Source: CAZXYS01 sp964645005
GTDB lineage: Bacteria > Bacteroidota > Ignavibacteria > Kapaibacteriales > UBA2268
NCBI GenBank assembly: GCA_964645005.1
Contig: CAZXYS010000028.1
Coordinates: forward strand, 1 to 58,626
Direction of reading: 5' to 3'
DNA length: 58,626 nucleotides
Under the pieces are notes generated by a model. It had not been told where the DNA came from, did not search any database, and saw only the letters and a program-made list of their open reading frames with translations. The position numbers were made by a program, and so were the translations under genes. Shown piece after piece: positions 1 through 8,606 of this stretch (positions are counted from its first letter, which is position 1; each line of letters opens with the position of its first letter).

Positions 1-29
1 GCACTTTTAATTTATGGATAATAAAACTT

Positions 30-53
30 CCCTCCTTACCCGTGTAAGAAGGG
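30..53 (-). terminator. Hairpin, possible terminator
   Basis: A ten-base-pair inverted repeat (CCCTCCTTAC, loop CCGT, GTAAGAAGGG; one G-T pair) lies about 130 bases downstream of the phosphoesterase stop on the minus strand. The T-tract after it on the minus strand is weak (AAGTTTT). It could also be part of a dispersed intergenic repeat. Confidence 0.4.
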
Positions 54-117
54 AAAAATTATAACATTAGATTGCGTATGTCCGTTGAGTGATTTGGTAT
101 TTTTTAAAATTGTATCA

Positions 118-165
118 GATTCCTGACCCGCTAAAGCAGGATCTAAAGACATTCGCAGGAATGAC
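118..165. repeat. Short intergenic inverted repeat
   Basis: GATTCCTG at 118-125 is inverted as CAGGAATGAC at 156-165, with a smaller TCCTG/CAGGA pair inside (121-125 and 137-141). This is the kind of small dispersed palindrome often found between bacterial genes. The following stretch AATGACAGCTGCGAAGTTT resembles one near 30293-30315. No coding potential is seen. Confidence 0.4.
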
Positions 166-180
166 AGCTGCGAAGTTTCT

Positions 181-1293
181 TCAATCCTTCTCAATTTCTA
201 CCTCTTCGATCACTTCATTATTCTTGTCGTAAACGGTGAGCTTGAGCTTGTTTTTGAAGGCATCGATGATTACGAAGTGGTGTTTGCGGGCGGATTTGAG
301 GGTGTAGCTCTGCTTTTTGGGGGAATAAAGCGGGGCGCCGCCGCCGGCAGTGATGAAATGATGAATGCCGTTCACGAGATTGTGCTGGTAAAAATGGGAA
401 TGCCCGTTGAATACAATGTCCACGCCGTTCGGCTCGAGGACGCCCTTCGTGAAAGCTTTCATATTCTCGTTCTCGCCGTGACCCCCGCCGCTGTAAGCCG
501 GAATGTGGAATACGGCGATTTTGAACGGCTTGTCGCTGTTTTTCAGGTCGTGCTCGGCGAATTTCCACTGGCTGCCGCCCTTCCCTACCCCGGTTTCAGT
601 GCTGAGTATCAGGAAATGTATGTTGCCGTAATCGAATGAATAGTACTGTTTGTTGGAATTCCCCGAGGTCGGCGACTGTGTAAAAGCTTCAGTATTCTGT
701 GCCCAATCCTCATGATTGCCGACGGAATTGAAGAATGGAACTTTCGCAATGAAATCCTGGTGTGCATCAGTAAAAAACTCTTCTTTCCAACTCGAGTATT
801 TAGCGTCATAGCAGAGATCGCCGGTATAGACGGCAAAATTTGGCTTGTAAGCTTCCATATTTTTGGAAATTTTATCCAGGACTTTGGGATTGGAACGGCA
901 GTCGCCCATCACTGCAAAGCGAAATTTAGAGAATCCGGCGGGCGCCGTCCTAAATGAGGCTGCATCTGATGAATCGCCGTCCTGTACAGCCGCATAAGCA
1001 TAGAGCTTATTAGGCTTCAGTTCTGTAACTTTCACTCTGTGGACGTAAGTTTTTGGGCTGGCAGTGGTCTCAATTATAAAAGAAGTTCTGAACAATACAT
1101 TTGAATTGGTTCCCAAATCGCGAATAAATACAAAAGCATCATCTTCGGTGTCGCTTTCTATCATGACGACAACGCTGCTGTCCGTGACCGCCTGAAGATA
1201 GGGTTTCATCAGTATTTTAGCCGCAGCATTTTCGGCAGCAAAAATACTGATAATAATTACCAGAACTGCCGTAATTCTTTTCAAATTTTTCAT
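181..1293 (-). CDS. Secreted metallophosphoesterase, purple acid phosphatase-like
   Basis: A 370-residue calcineurin-like phosphoesterase. Residues 1-25 form a signal peptide ending in AAA. Residues 26-117 look like the fibronectin-like N-terminal domain of purple acid phosphatases. The catalytic domain carries the metal-binding motifs in order: GDCR (130-133), GDL (158-160), GNHED (192-196), FH (262-263) and GHSH (297-300). It probably hydrolyses phosphoesters in the periplasm or outside the cell; the substrate is unknown. I start it at the ATG at 1293 because the signal peptide begins there; the open frame extends 71 codons further upstream, but that part only overlaps cstA. This ATG overlaps the cstA stop by four bases, so the two genes are likely translationally coupled. 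Confidence 0.88.
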   Translation of the reverse strand: MKNLKRITAVLVIIISIFAAENAAAKILMKPYLQAVTDSSVVVMIESDTEDDAFVFIRDLGTNSNVLFRTSFIIETTASPKTYVHRVKVTELKPNKLYAYAAVQDGDSSDAASFRTAPAGFSKFRFAVMGDCRSNPKVLDKISKNMEAYKPNFAVYTGDLCYDAKYSSWKEEFFTDAHQDFIAKVPFFNSVGNHEDWAQNTEAFTQSPTSGNSNKQYYSFDYGNIHFLILSTETGVGKGGSQWKFAEHDLKNSDKPFKIAVFHIPAYSGGGHGENENMKAFTKGVLEPNGVDIVFNGHSHFYQHNLVNGIHHFITAGGGAPLYSPKKQSYTLKSARKHHFVIIDAFKNKLKLTVYDKNNEVIEEVEIEKD

Positions 1294-2951
1294 GCTTTTG
1301 TTTCTGCTGGTTTTACAGATGTTTTGGACATATTGACGATCTTTGCGTAAGATTCGTAAGCTATCATTATCCCCAGAATGAAAAGAATTGCAGCTATGAC
1401 AACCAAATGCCAGGCTTCGTTGGGGATGTGTTCGAAAAATATCTGATAGACCAGCGCCGATTCTGTGACGATAAGCATCAGGCTTGCCGGGATAAGCGTG
1501 TACCATTTCGGTATTTTAAATCCGAAGAGATAAGTCGAGATCACGAACAGCGCCAACGCAGCTATTAACTGGTTCGATGAGCCGAACATGGGCCAGAGCA
1601 CTTCGTAATTGCCTGTTTTTGCGAAAAAGTATGCTACTATCAGACTTGCAGCCGTAGCTGCATATCTGTTTTTCAAAAAACTTAATTTCTCGGAAGCTAA
1701 TGTTTCCTGCACGATATAGCGGTTCAATCTTGCGGAAGTGTCCAGGGTTGTGAGGATGAATGCGTTCAACATCAATCCGCCGAATACAAGTCCGACTATG
1801 AACGGAATGCCAAGCGCCTCGCCTACCCTGCCGAGCGCATTTGAAAATACGAGATTGGCGCTCTGTCCGAGGATATTCTGGAAGACAAATTCGCCGGTTG
1901 CGCTTTTATCCGGCGACCAAACAAGAACGCTGGATATGAGCAGGATTACAAGCAGTGCCAGAGCGCCTTCCGAGAGCATCCCGCCAAAGGCGACTTTCCT
2001 TCCGTCTATTTCAGAGCCCAATTGCTTAGCGGAAGTACCGCTCGAAACGAGCGAGTGGAAGCCGGATATTGCCCCGCAGGCTACAGTTATGAATAATATC
2101 GGGAATATTGGCGGCGCGTCGGTTATCGATGGATCTACATAAGCCGGCGCGGCAATTTCGGGCTGCATGACTATCAATCCGGCGAAGCCTATCGCCATTC
2201 CTATCAATAAAATATAGACTGATAGATAATCCCGCGGTTGAAGTAAGATCTGCACAGGTATTACAGCAGCTATAAATGCGTAAACCACCATTGTGATTAG
2301 CCAGAAATCATAGCTCGCTTCTATCCTGATATTTTTGCCGTATATTATTAAAACGCAGAGTATAGCAATCGAAATTATAGTGCCTAGCACGAAATTGCTG
2401 CCCTTCTTCAATACAGCCCAGCCAAAAACCAATGCCAGCGCTATGATCCCGATGGTGGGAAAAGCTATGCCGGGTTCTTCGACCAGTGTCTGCGCCACCA
2501 GATGTGCGAACACTGCCTGTACGAGCATCAGTGTTATCCAGACGAAAACTGCGAAAATTGTTCTAGCTCGTGGGGAAAGAACTTTTTCGGATATTTCGAC
2601 GATGGAATGTCCTTTGTTCCTGACTGAGACCATGAGTGCGGTGTAATCATGCACTGCGCCCATGAAAACCGAACCGAGCAGTATCCAGATCATCGCCGGC
2701 AGCCACCCGAACCACGCAAATGCGAGGATGGGTCCTATTATCGGTCCTGCGCCCGCGATAGATGAGAAGTGGTGACCGAAAAGAATAGCTGCTTTTGTCG
2801 GGACGTAGTCTTTGCCGTCGGTCATGGTGCGGGACGGGACTTCGTTATCTTTGTCGGCGTGGACGACCTTCCTTTTGATGATCCCGCCGTACCAGTAATA
2901 TGCGAATATAAACCACGCTAATCCGAAAAGAACAAAAAACAGTGTATTCAT
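1290..2951 (-). CDS. cstA: Carbon starvation protein CstA family transporter
   Basis: A 553-residue polytopic inner-membrane protein of the CstA family, whose studied members are peptide or pyruvate transporters. The family core is clear: N-terminal helix, the conserved loop FGHHFSSIAGAGPIIGP at 58-74, then roughly 15 hydrophobic helices to the C terminus. It is shorter than E. coli CstA (about 700 residues), as in many Bacteroidota-type homologues. Which substrate it carries cannot be read from the sequence. It is the first gene of a two-gene unit with the phosphoesterase at 181-1293 (ATGA overlap). About 240 non-coding bases lie upstream. Confidence 0.93.
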   Translation of the reverse strand: MNTLFFVLFGLAWFIFAYYWYGGIIKRKVVHADKDNEVPSRTMTDGKDYVPTKAAILFGHHFSSIAGAGPIIGPILAFAWFGWLPAMIWILLGSVFMGAVHDYTALMVSVRNKGHSIVEISEKVLSPRARTIFAVFVWITLMLVQAVFAHLVAQTLVEEPGIAFPTIGIIALALVFGWAVLKKGSNFVLGTIISIAILCVLIIYGKNIRIEASYDFWLITMVVYAFIAAVIPVQILLQPRDYLSVYILLIGMAIGFAGLIVMQPEIAAPAYVDPSITDAPPIFPILFITVACGAISGFHSLVSSGTSAKQLGSEIDGRKVAFGGMLSEGALALLVILLISSVLVWSPDKSATGEFVFQNILGQSANLVFSNALGRVGEALGIPFIVGLVFGGLMLNAFILTTLDTSARLNRYIVQETLASEKLSFLKNRYAATAASLIVAYFFAKTGNYEVLWPMFGSSNQLIAALALFVISTYLFGFKIPKWYTLIPASLMLIVTESALVYQIFFEHIPNEAWHLVVIAAILFILGIMIAYESYAKIVNMSKTSVKPAETKA

Positions 2952-3194
2952 TTTGCCATTACTTACTTTGTCAAAAATTTACAATCATAAATTTCGTAAA
3001 TTTTTGGGCTAAATGCAAGAGTTTCGGGTTTTAGTGTATATTGTGTTTTAATATCTTGATTATTTAGGGATTTATCCATTTTGGAAAGAGGTTAATGGCT
3101 AACGGCAAACGGCTAACGGTGTATGAGGAAAGGAAGGGGAAATATACAACTTCCCCCGCCAATAGCTGGATTGCGTGTTGTAAGCAATTGTATT
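2952..3194. other. Intergenic region upstream of cstA
   Basis: An AT-rich spacer that should hold the cstA promoter on the minus strand, though no clear promoter boxes can be named. It contains a short direct repeat, GGCTAACGG twice around 3103-3120 with CAAAC between. No gene is seen. Confidence 0.4.
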
Positions 3195-3776
3195 TTAACC
3201 CAATTCAAGACATCCATAATTTTTTTCTTTTAATAACTTGTTTACTTCATCTTTATTAAAATATTCTGGGTCAAATTCTCCACCAACCCATTCGATGTAT
3301 TCTTCATACTCCTCATGGTCTGGTTGTTTTAGAACCTCTAGCATATCTGCATAACCCCAAACACCACTACAATCTTCCGGGGGACAACTCATTTTACCGG
3401 ATAAACAGATAGGATATTTAATATTGTTATCATTCGGAAGTATCTTTTCTAAAATTATATCATGCTCCCATCCATCACCAAAGTCATACTCGTAAATTAT
3501 TTTTTCTTTTTCTTTTTTTAATAAATCCGATACTCTCATTTGTTTATAATCCGTGGTTTTCATTTCATCCCATAAGTCATCATCCAGCATTCTCACAGAG
3601 TAAAAATTCCGGTTTTTAATAAATTGATGTAAATGTGAATTTGTCCATCCCATTGTTGTTTGTATAATCTTATGAAAATCCGATAATAATAAGTCTGACG
3701 GTATAAGTATTCTTCTCCAAATCTTAGGTTTAAAACCCTTTAATGCTATTTGAATCTGGTAGATATTATTTGCCAT
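3195..3776 (-). CDS. Plasmid pRiA4b ORF-3 family protein
   Basis: A 193-residue protein of the pRiA4b ORF-3 family (also called the IS1096 TnpR-like family). Family hallmarks: FKPKIWRRI near 15-23, GWTNSHLHQF at 43-52, YEYDFGDGWEH at 95-105 and CPPEDCSGVWGY at 131-142. The family is often found on plasmids and near mobile elements; its biochemical function is not established. No transposase is seen beside it here. It is markedly more AT-rich than cstA and stands alone, with non-coding DNA on both sides, which is compatible with horizontal acquisition. Confidence 0.88.
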   Translation of the reverse strand: MANNIYQIQIALKGFKPKIWRRILIPSDLLLSDFHKIIQTTMGWTNSHLHQFIKNRNFYSVRMLDDDLWDEMKTTDYKQMRVSDLLKKEKEKIIYEYDFGDGWEHDIILEKILPNDNNIKYPICLSGKMSCPPEDCSGVWGYADMLEVLKQPDHEEYEEYIEWVGGEFDPEYFNKDEVNKLLKEKNYGCLELG

Positions 3777-4082
3777 TTTTTTCCTTCAAATATTGTTAAA
3801 ATTTGACATTCAAGATCAATAATTTTATTTCATTTTTGTAAAAACATTCTGTCAAGTTTATTAATGAGTTAAATCAGTTTATTTAACGAATATGTTTAAA
3901 TGTAGATTCACGATCTTACTGCAACTGCTTACAACTCACTTTTTCACAATATACCATTTTTCACAGAAAAATTCAATAGCTTGCTTATGCATTAAAAAAA
4001 AGTATTACTAATATAAATTTCGTATTTTTGAGTTTGCTTCTATGGATGCTTATCAATTCGCGCAAATTCGTGCAATTCGTGT
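3777..4082. other. Gene-free AT-rich spacer
   Basis: About 300 AT-rich bases with no supportable gene. The right edge (about 4050-4080) has three near-copies of an AATTCGYG motif spaced about ten bases apart, a common type of short dispersed repeat. The promoter of the 3195-3776 gene should lie at the left end. Confidence 0.4.
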
Positions 4083-4558
4083 CTATACTTCCTCCTTATG
4101 CACTATCAGCCGCCACATTGGCTGCACATGGCGGACAAGGATAATCAGGCAGGCTAAGACGGTGAATATCCTGAATTCTTCGAGGTCGTAGAAATGCATG
4201 GTTTGAATTTCGTAGAGGGCGTAATCCGGCGCTGCAAATAGCTGGATAGGCGCGCCGATTGTGCCGGTGACATTGCCGACATGGACATTTCTCTTGATCG
4301 CAAAAAAACCTGTTATCCACATCACTCCCCACAGGAATAATACAAGCGGATTCAGCATTGCAAAAGCTCCGGCAGCCGTGGCAAGTCCCCTACCGCCCCT
4401 GAACTTCAGGAATATGCTGAAATTATGTCCGAAAATTACCGCTAACAGTGCCAGACAGCAGGAATAAAGATCTCCGTCAGAGATTATTTGCTATAGATAG
4501 CTAACCCCCCTTTCCCTGCGTCGAGGATAAGTACGATTATGCCTGTCCACTTTTTACT
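4083..4558 (-). pseudogene. plsY: Truncated, frameshifted plsY remnant
   Basis: A remnant of the membrane glycerol-3-phosphate acyltransferase PlsY. Reading the minus strand from 4558, one frame gives SKKWTGIIVLILDAGKGG (the family's D-x-x-KG segment) and stops at 4483-4485. The next frame then gives LLAVIFGHNFSIFLKF, RGGRGLATAAGAF and a hydrophobic tail to the stop at 4083, matching the second half of PlsY. Adding one A to the AAA run at 4487-4489 joins the two frames as AIYSK-IISDGDLY. The first 50 or so residues, including the GSGN-x-GATN motif, are absent: the remnant begins exactly where the upstream PLP-enzyme gene ends. The frameshift could be a sequencing error, but the missing N terminus indicates a dead gene or an internal deletion. 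Confidence 0.8.
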
Positions 4559-5660
4559 GCGACCTCCCCCTTGCTTCAATATCAATCTTCTCAATCACAT
4601 ATTCTCCATCGACCATCCAGGCATAGTCAAACAAATTCGACACCACACAGGCATGATTCGGGATAATCCTTATTTTCTCACCAACAGTAAAATTCCCATC
4701 TCTGTTAGTGATTATCCCATGCTCTTCCGAAAGTCGAGAGATAATCCCTTTTTTATTGATGATATGCCCGTAGCCATTGATAAGAGACAGACCATGTGCG
4801 CCCTTGTCAAGATTGAGAGCTTTACTGCCAGCATCAATGATTGCTCTATCTCCGGGCGGAACACTAATTACAGTTGCCAGCATATTCAGTGCACAGTTCT
4901 CCAATTTTGCCGAGCCCAGTGCCGCCTGTATCATGTCATAATAAACGTAATTACCCGGGCGCACCTCGGTAATTCCTTCTGCGCCTGTCAGATATCGCGC
5001 GCCCGGCGTCGAGCCGACGCTGATTTCATCAATGGCGAAACCATCTTTTTTCAAATTATCGGCTGTTTCATGCATTCGGGAAGTTTCTTCATTGATAATA
5101 CCCTTCATTTTTTTATCAGTATCCGCCGAATAGACACGTCCGTCGTGGGATAGCAATCCTTTTAATCTCAGGCTTCTGAGAGCGCGTACTTCATTAGCCA
5201 AATTCAAAATATCATTGTATTTATCAAGCCCGCAGCGATGGAAGCCAGTGTCTAATAATATGAATACATCGATTTGTGAGTTATCATCGCCAAAAACCTC
5301 CGACAAAGAACGCGCAGCATATAAGGAATCCACGCAGCAGGAAATCTTCACGCCTGTTTCCACAAGTTTCTTCATTCGCCGGATTTTACTTTCGCCGACA
5401 ATTATATTGGCAATTTGAATGTCGTCAATACCGTGGGATGCCATCACTTCCGCCTCGCCGACCTTTGCACAGGCTATGCCGGCGGCACCCCGTTTGATCT
5501 GCTTTTTTGCAATGTAGGGCGATTTATGAGTTTTGACATGAGGGCGCAGTTTGATATTGTTCATATCTGCCAGCCGCTGCATCCGGTCAATATTATCTTC
5601 AAGAATTGACCTTTCAATAAGAAGTGCCGGAGTTTCAAGATTATCGATTCTCAGTTGCAT
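4554..5660 (-). CDS. DSD1-type PLP enzyme, D-threonine aldolase/D-serine dehydratase-like
   Basis: A 368-residue fold-type III PLP enzyme (alanine racemase N-terminal barrel plus a D-serine dehydratase-like C-terminal domain). The motif LRPHVKTHKS at 38-47 carries the likely PLP lysine, K43. FILLDTGFHRCG near residue 135 and VGSTPGARY near 217 fit the barrel phosphate-binding region. H336-x-C338 near the C terminus is the metal-binding pair of D-threonine aldolases and eukaryotic-type D-serine dehydratases. Likely role: cleavage or dehydration of a D-beta-hydroxy amino acid in the cytoplasm; the exact substrate is uncertain. The C-terminal ARGRSQ is a normal family end, so this gene looks intact although it abuts the plsY remnant. 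Confidence 0.88.
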   Translation of the reverse strand: MQLRIDNLETPALLIERSILEDNIDRMQRLADMNNIKLRPHVKTHKSPYIAKKQIKRGAAGIACAKVGEAEVMASHGIDDIQIANIIVGESKIRRMKKLVETGVKISCCVDSLYAARSLSEVFGDDNSQIDVFILLDTGFHRCGLDKYNDILNLANEVRALRSLRLKGLLSHDGRVYSADTDKKMKGIINEETSRMHETADNLKKDGFAIDEISVGSTPGARYLTGAEGITEVRPGNYVYYDMIQAALGSAKLENCALNMLATVISVPPGDRAIIDAGSKALNLDKGAHGLSLINGYGHIINKKGIISRLSEEHGIITNRDGNFTVGEKIRIIPNHACVVSNLFDYAWMVDGEYVIEKIDIEARGRSQ

Positions 5661-5735
5661 AAGATTTCCGTGGAATAAAATAAATATTCATGGAATTCTG
5701 CTTAATACCCTATATGTTGTATGTTTTTACAACTG

Positions 5736-6368
5736 CTATTTATCAAAATGGTGATAATCCTTCAATGAATTGAAATTACCACCCCATCTCCAACCTCTTT
5801 CAATAAATTCCTGTACGATGGGATTCGATTCCGTAAACACCCCAGGTTTGCTTGTATCGTAAACAGCTCCCTCAGGAGAGATTTTGCCTTCAGCATATAT
5901 TACAGGATTATTGTAAGGATTAATATCAACAGCCCTGCCGAAAGAATGATTTGACAGCCGCTTTGTTCCGGCAATATATCTGTAACAAAATGCTGAAGTA
6001 TTATTTGCAGCCATAGATTTGTTATCATTCCAATCGTATTTAACTATTGGAATAGCATGCTTTACAGGGAATTTCCTTTTTTTTATCAGATGGAATATCT
6101 GTTCAATGTCAGTTTTCATTTTCTTATGTATAACAAGCTGCCCTCTATGCAGCTTATCATCGAACGAATAGTATTCCACATCTACGATACAAAGACTATC
6201 AATAACTTTTTCAGGAGCTTTTGTTCCGGCGATAGCTTCTTCAAAAGTCATTGCCGAATCAATTATTATATCATCAATTTCAGCGCTTTTCAACAAAAAA
6301 GAAAAGAATAAAATTGATGCTGTAATGACGATCACCGTTATAATAAAAAACTTATTCTTTAAAAACAT
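5736..6368 (-). CDS. M15 family peptidase, VanY/endolysin-like
   Basis: A 210-residue protein with an N-terminal membrane segment or uncleaved signal (about 8-27) and a peptidase M15 zinc domain. SNHSFGRAVDIN at 139-150 gives ligands H141 and D148, and KDYHHF near 203-208 gives the third histidine. WRWGG at 193-197 is also typical. It probably cleaves peptidoglycan stem peptides or crosslinks in the periplasm, as D,D-carboxypeptidase or L,D-peptidase; which one is not decided by the sequence. It is transcribed away from the TPR gene at 6528 across a 159-base spacer that is very AT-rich and should hold both promoters. Confidence 0.87.
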   Translation of the reverse strand: MFLKNKFFIITVIVITASILFFSFLLKSAEIDDIIIDSAMTFEEAIAGTKAPEKVIDSLCIVDVEYYSFDDKLHRGQLVIHKKMKTDIEQIFHLIKKRKFPVKHAIPIVKYDWNDNKSMAANNTSAFCYRYIAGTKRLSNHSFGRAVDINPYNNPVIYAEGKISPEGAVYDTSKPGVFTESNPIVQEFIERGWRWGGNFNSLKDYHHFDK

Positions 6369-6527
6369 TGAAGATACTTTTTATTATACATTAATTTTTC
6401 AGCAAAATAATAAAAAATGCATTAAATTGAAATTCGTTAAAGATATTATTTTGAATATTAATAAAAATAAATGAAATTTAATTTTTCTTTAAAATTGATA
6501 TTTTAATTTTAATATAAAATTTAACTC

Positions 6528-7592
6528 ATGGCTAATAAAAAGAAACCGGGAAAATCCAAACAGCAGATAAGAGAAAGAAACGCTTCGAAGCATAAGAAAA
6601 CGGAAAGTAGATACACCCATAAGAAGAAAGTAACTCCGACGAAATCAAAAGAGGGCGCAGCACAAAAGCAATCAGAAAGAAAAGGTCCGAAATTTGAATT
6701 TAGCATTAAAAATCCAAAATTTAGAGCATTGCTGCCATTCGCAGCTGCTGTAATTTTCTTTCTTCTAATTTGGACAGAACCTAAGACTGAAGTCAGAGAT
6801 CCTTGGTATGAGGCAGCTTATCTTATCGATTCTGCAAAAAAGGTCAACGATCCCCAACTAAAACAAAAGTTGCTGGATAAGGGAGGCAGCCAGTTACAAG
6901 ATCTTGTTAAAAAACATCCCTATCACGCCAGAGTTCATTTTTTACTGGGCTATTATTATCTGTCAGTAGGGAAATGGGACTCCGCTATAGCCAGACAAAA
7001 ACAAGCGTATAAAATGGATAGCGGATCTACTATCAATCCTGTATATCATGATGCAAAGAGACAGTTAATATTAGCAGTAATAAATAAGAGTAATGAATAT
7101 GCAAAACAAGGAGATTTTCAAAAAGCTCTGGAAACTCTAAACACTGCAAAGGAATACGATCCTCATAGCGCTCAACTCCGGACTCAGTATGGAGTTATCT
7201 TCCACAGGCAGGGTAAATTGAACAAAGCCAGGAATTACTATGAAAAAGCTCTACAATACAATAAAAACCATCGACCGGCAATACAAAATCTCGGCTTATT
7301 ATATTTTCAACTCGGTAATAACAGACTGATGCAAAACAACTATACTGAAGCCATTAATCTATATAATAAATCAGTTTCCATGCAGTACAATAAACCACAA
7401 TTATTTAATAATTTAGGCATTGCTTACATGCGTTCCGGTCAAAATAATGAAGCTATAAAGGCTTTCGAAAAAACTTTAACTATAAATCAGAACGAGCAGA
7501 CAGCCCTGAGAAATTTGACAAAACTTTATTCTCAGCAGGGGAATATTCAGGCAGCATCAAAATACCAAAAAAGGCTGCGAGCTTTAAATTAA
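6528..7592 (+). CDS. Membrane-anchored TPR repeat protein
   Basis: A 354-residue protein. Residues 1-62 are lysine-rich and probably cytoplasmic, 66-83 form one transmembrane helix, and the rest is a periplasmic array of tetratricopeptide repeats, e.g. near 129-160, 185-215, 220-250 and 285-345, including AIKAFEKTLTINQNE near 304-318. TPR arrays hold protein partners together. It precedes the polysaccharide cluster by 37 bases and may scaffold export or assembly, which is inference. The start is the ATG at 6528. Confidence 0.8.
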   Translation: MANKKKPGKSKQQIRERNASKHKKTESRYTHKKKVTPTKSKEGAAQKQSERKGPKFEFSIKNPKFRALLPFAAAVIFFLLIWTEPKTEVRDPWYEAAYLIDSAKKVNDPQLKQKLLDKGGSQLQDLVKKHPYHARVHFLLGYYYLSVGKWDSAIARQKQAYKMDSGSTINPVYHDAKRQLILAVINKSNEYAKQGDFQKALETLNTAKEYDPHSAQLRTQYGVIFHRQGKLNKARNYYEKALQYNKNHRPAIQNLGLLYFQLGNNRLMQNNYTEAINLYNKSVSMQYNKPQLFNNLGIAYMRSGQNNEAIKAFEKTLTINQNEQTALRNLTKLYSQQGNIQAASKYQKRLRALN

Positions 7593-7629
7593 TATTAACA
7601 TTGTTATTAATATATAAATACATAATTAA

Positions 7630-8604
7630 ATGGAACTTGCGCCAATAATATTATTCACATATAATCGCCCCGAGCACACAAGGAGAACTCTCGAAAGCCT
7701 CGCCGCCAATGATCTGGCAGGCGATTCCGAGTTGTATATTTTCTCTGACGGCCCGAGACCCGATGCAACTAAAGAACAAAAAGCAGCTATCGAGAAAGTC
7801 CGCGAGGTGATAAGATCTGCAGATGGCTTTAAAAAAGTAGAGATTACTGAAGAGCCTGTAAATAAGGGGCTTGCGGCATCGATAATCGACGGCATCACGA
7901 AGGTAATCAATGAGAAAGGCAAAATAATTGTAGTAGAGGATGATCTGATCCTATCCCGCGGCTTCCTGAAATACATGAATGATGCGCTTGATCTGTACGA
8001 AGATGAAGAGAAGGTAATGCACATATCGGGTTATATGTTTCCGCTGGACATTGAAATGCCGGAGACTTTTTTTTATAATGTAACGACATGCTGGGGATGG
8101 GCTACCTGGAAAAGAGCTTGGGATAAGTTGATTACCGATGCAAGATATTTGAAGAAAGAGCTAAAAAATAGGAACCAACTGGAGAGTTTCAATCTGGATA
8201 ATCATGGGGATTTTTTGATACAATTGGATTTTAATATAAAAAAATTGACAAACACCTGGGCTATTAAATGGCATGCAAGTGTTTTTCTAGCAGGGGGATT
8301 TTGCCTTCATCCGGGGAAATCGCTTTGCCAGAATATAGGTTTTGATGAATTAGGTTCAAATACAAATAAACTTGACAACAATATTTTTAATGATATTGAT
8401 GTAGCTGATTATATAAATGTTCGAAAAGAACCTTTACAAGAATCTGAGTCAGTAAGAAATGCAATGATGCAATTTTATGATAGTCTGCGTGGTAGTAATC
8501 TTAAATTGTGGTTATATAAAAACTATACTAAAAGCCCATTGATAAGTAAGATATTTCAGTTATATTTTAAAAATAAAAGATTTGTCGAAAGCCAAAGTAT
8601 ATAA
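7630..8604 (+). CDS. GT-A fold glycosyltransferase, family 2-like
   Basis: A 324-residue sugar transferase. The N terminus (PIILFTYNRPEHTRRTLESL, 5-24) and IFSDGP (37-42) form the nucleotide-sugar site. VEDD at 102-105 supplies the metal-binding acidic residues. CWGWATWKRAW, about residue 155, is a signature of a polysaccharide-cluster subfamily. It likely adds one sugar to a surface glycan in the cytoplasm. The stop is followed two bases later by the next glycosyltransferase start, so they are co-transcribed. Base composition shifts within the gene: the first 500 or so bases look like the GC-richer genes of this window, the rest is strongly AT-rich like the downstream gene. Confidence 0.85.
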   Translation: MELAPIILFTYNRPEHTRRTLESLAANDLAGDSELYIFSDGPRPDATKEQKAAIEKVREVIRSADGFKKVEITEEPVNKGLAASIIDGITKVINEKGKIIVVEDDLILSRGFLKYMNDALDLYEDEEKVMHISGYMFPLDIEMPETFFYNVTTCWGWATWKRAWDKLITDARYLKKELKNRNQLESFNLDNHGDFLIQLDFNIKKLTNTWAIKWHASVFLAGGFCLHPGKSLCQNIGFDELGSNTNKLDNNIFNDIDVADYINVRKEPLQESESVRNAMMQFYDSLRGSNLKLWLYKNYTKSPLISKIFQLYFKNKRFVESQSI

Positions 8605-8606
8605 AT

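Noticed and set aside
4096..4467. Small alternative open frames over the plsY remnant
   Set aside because: Only the frames matching PlsY make sense; the others are shadows.
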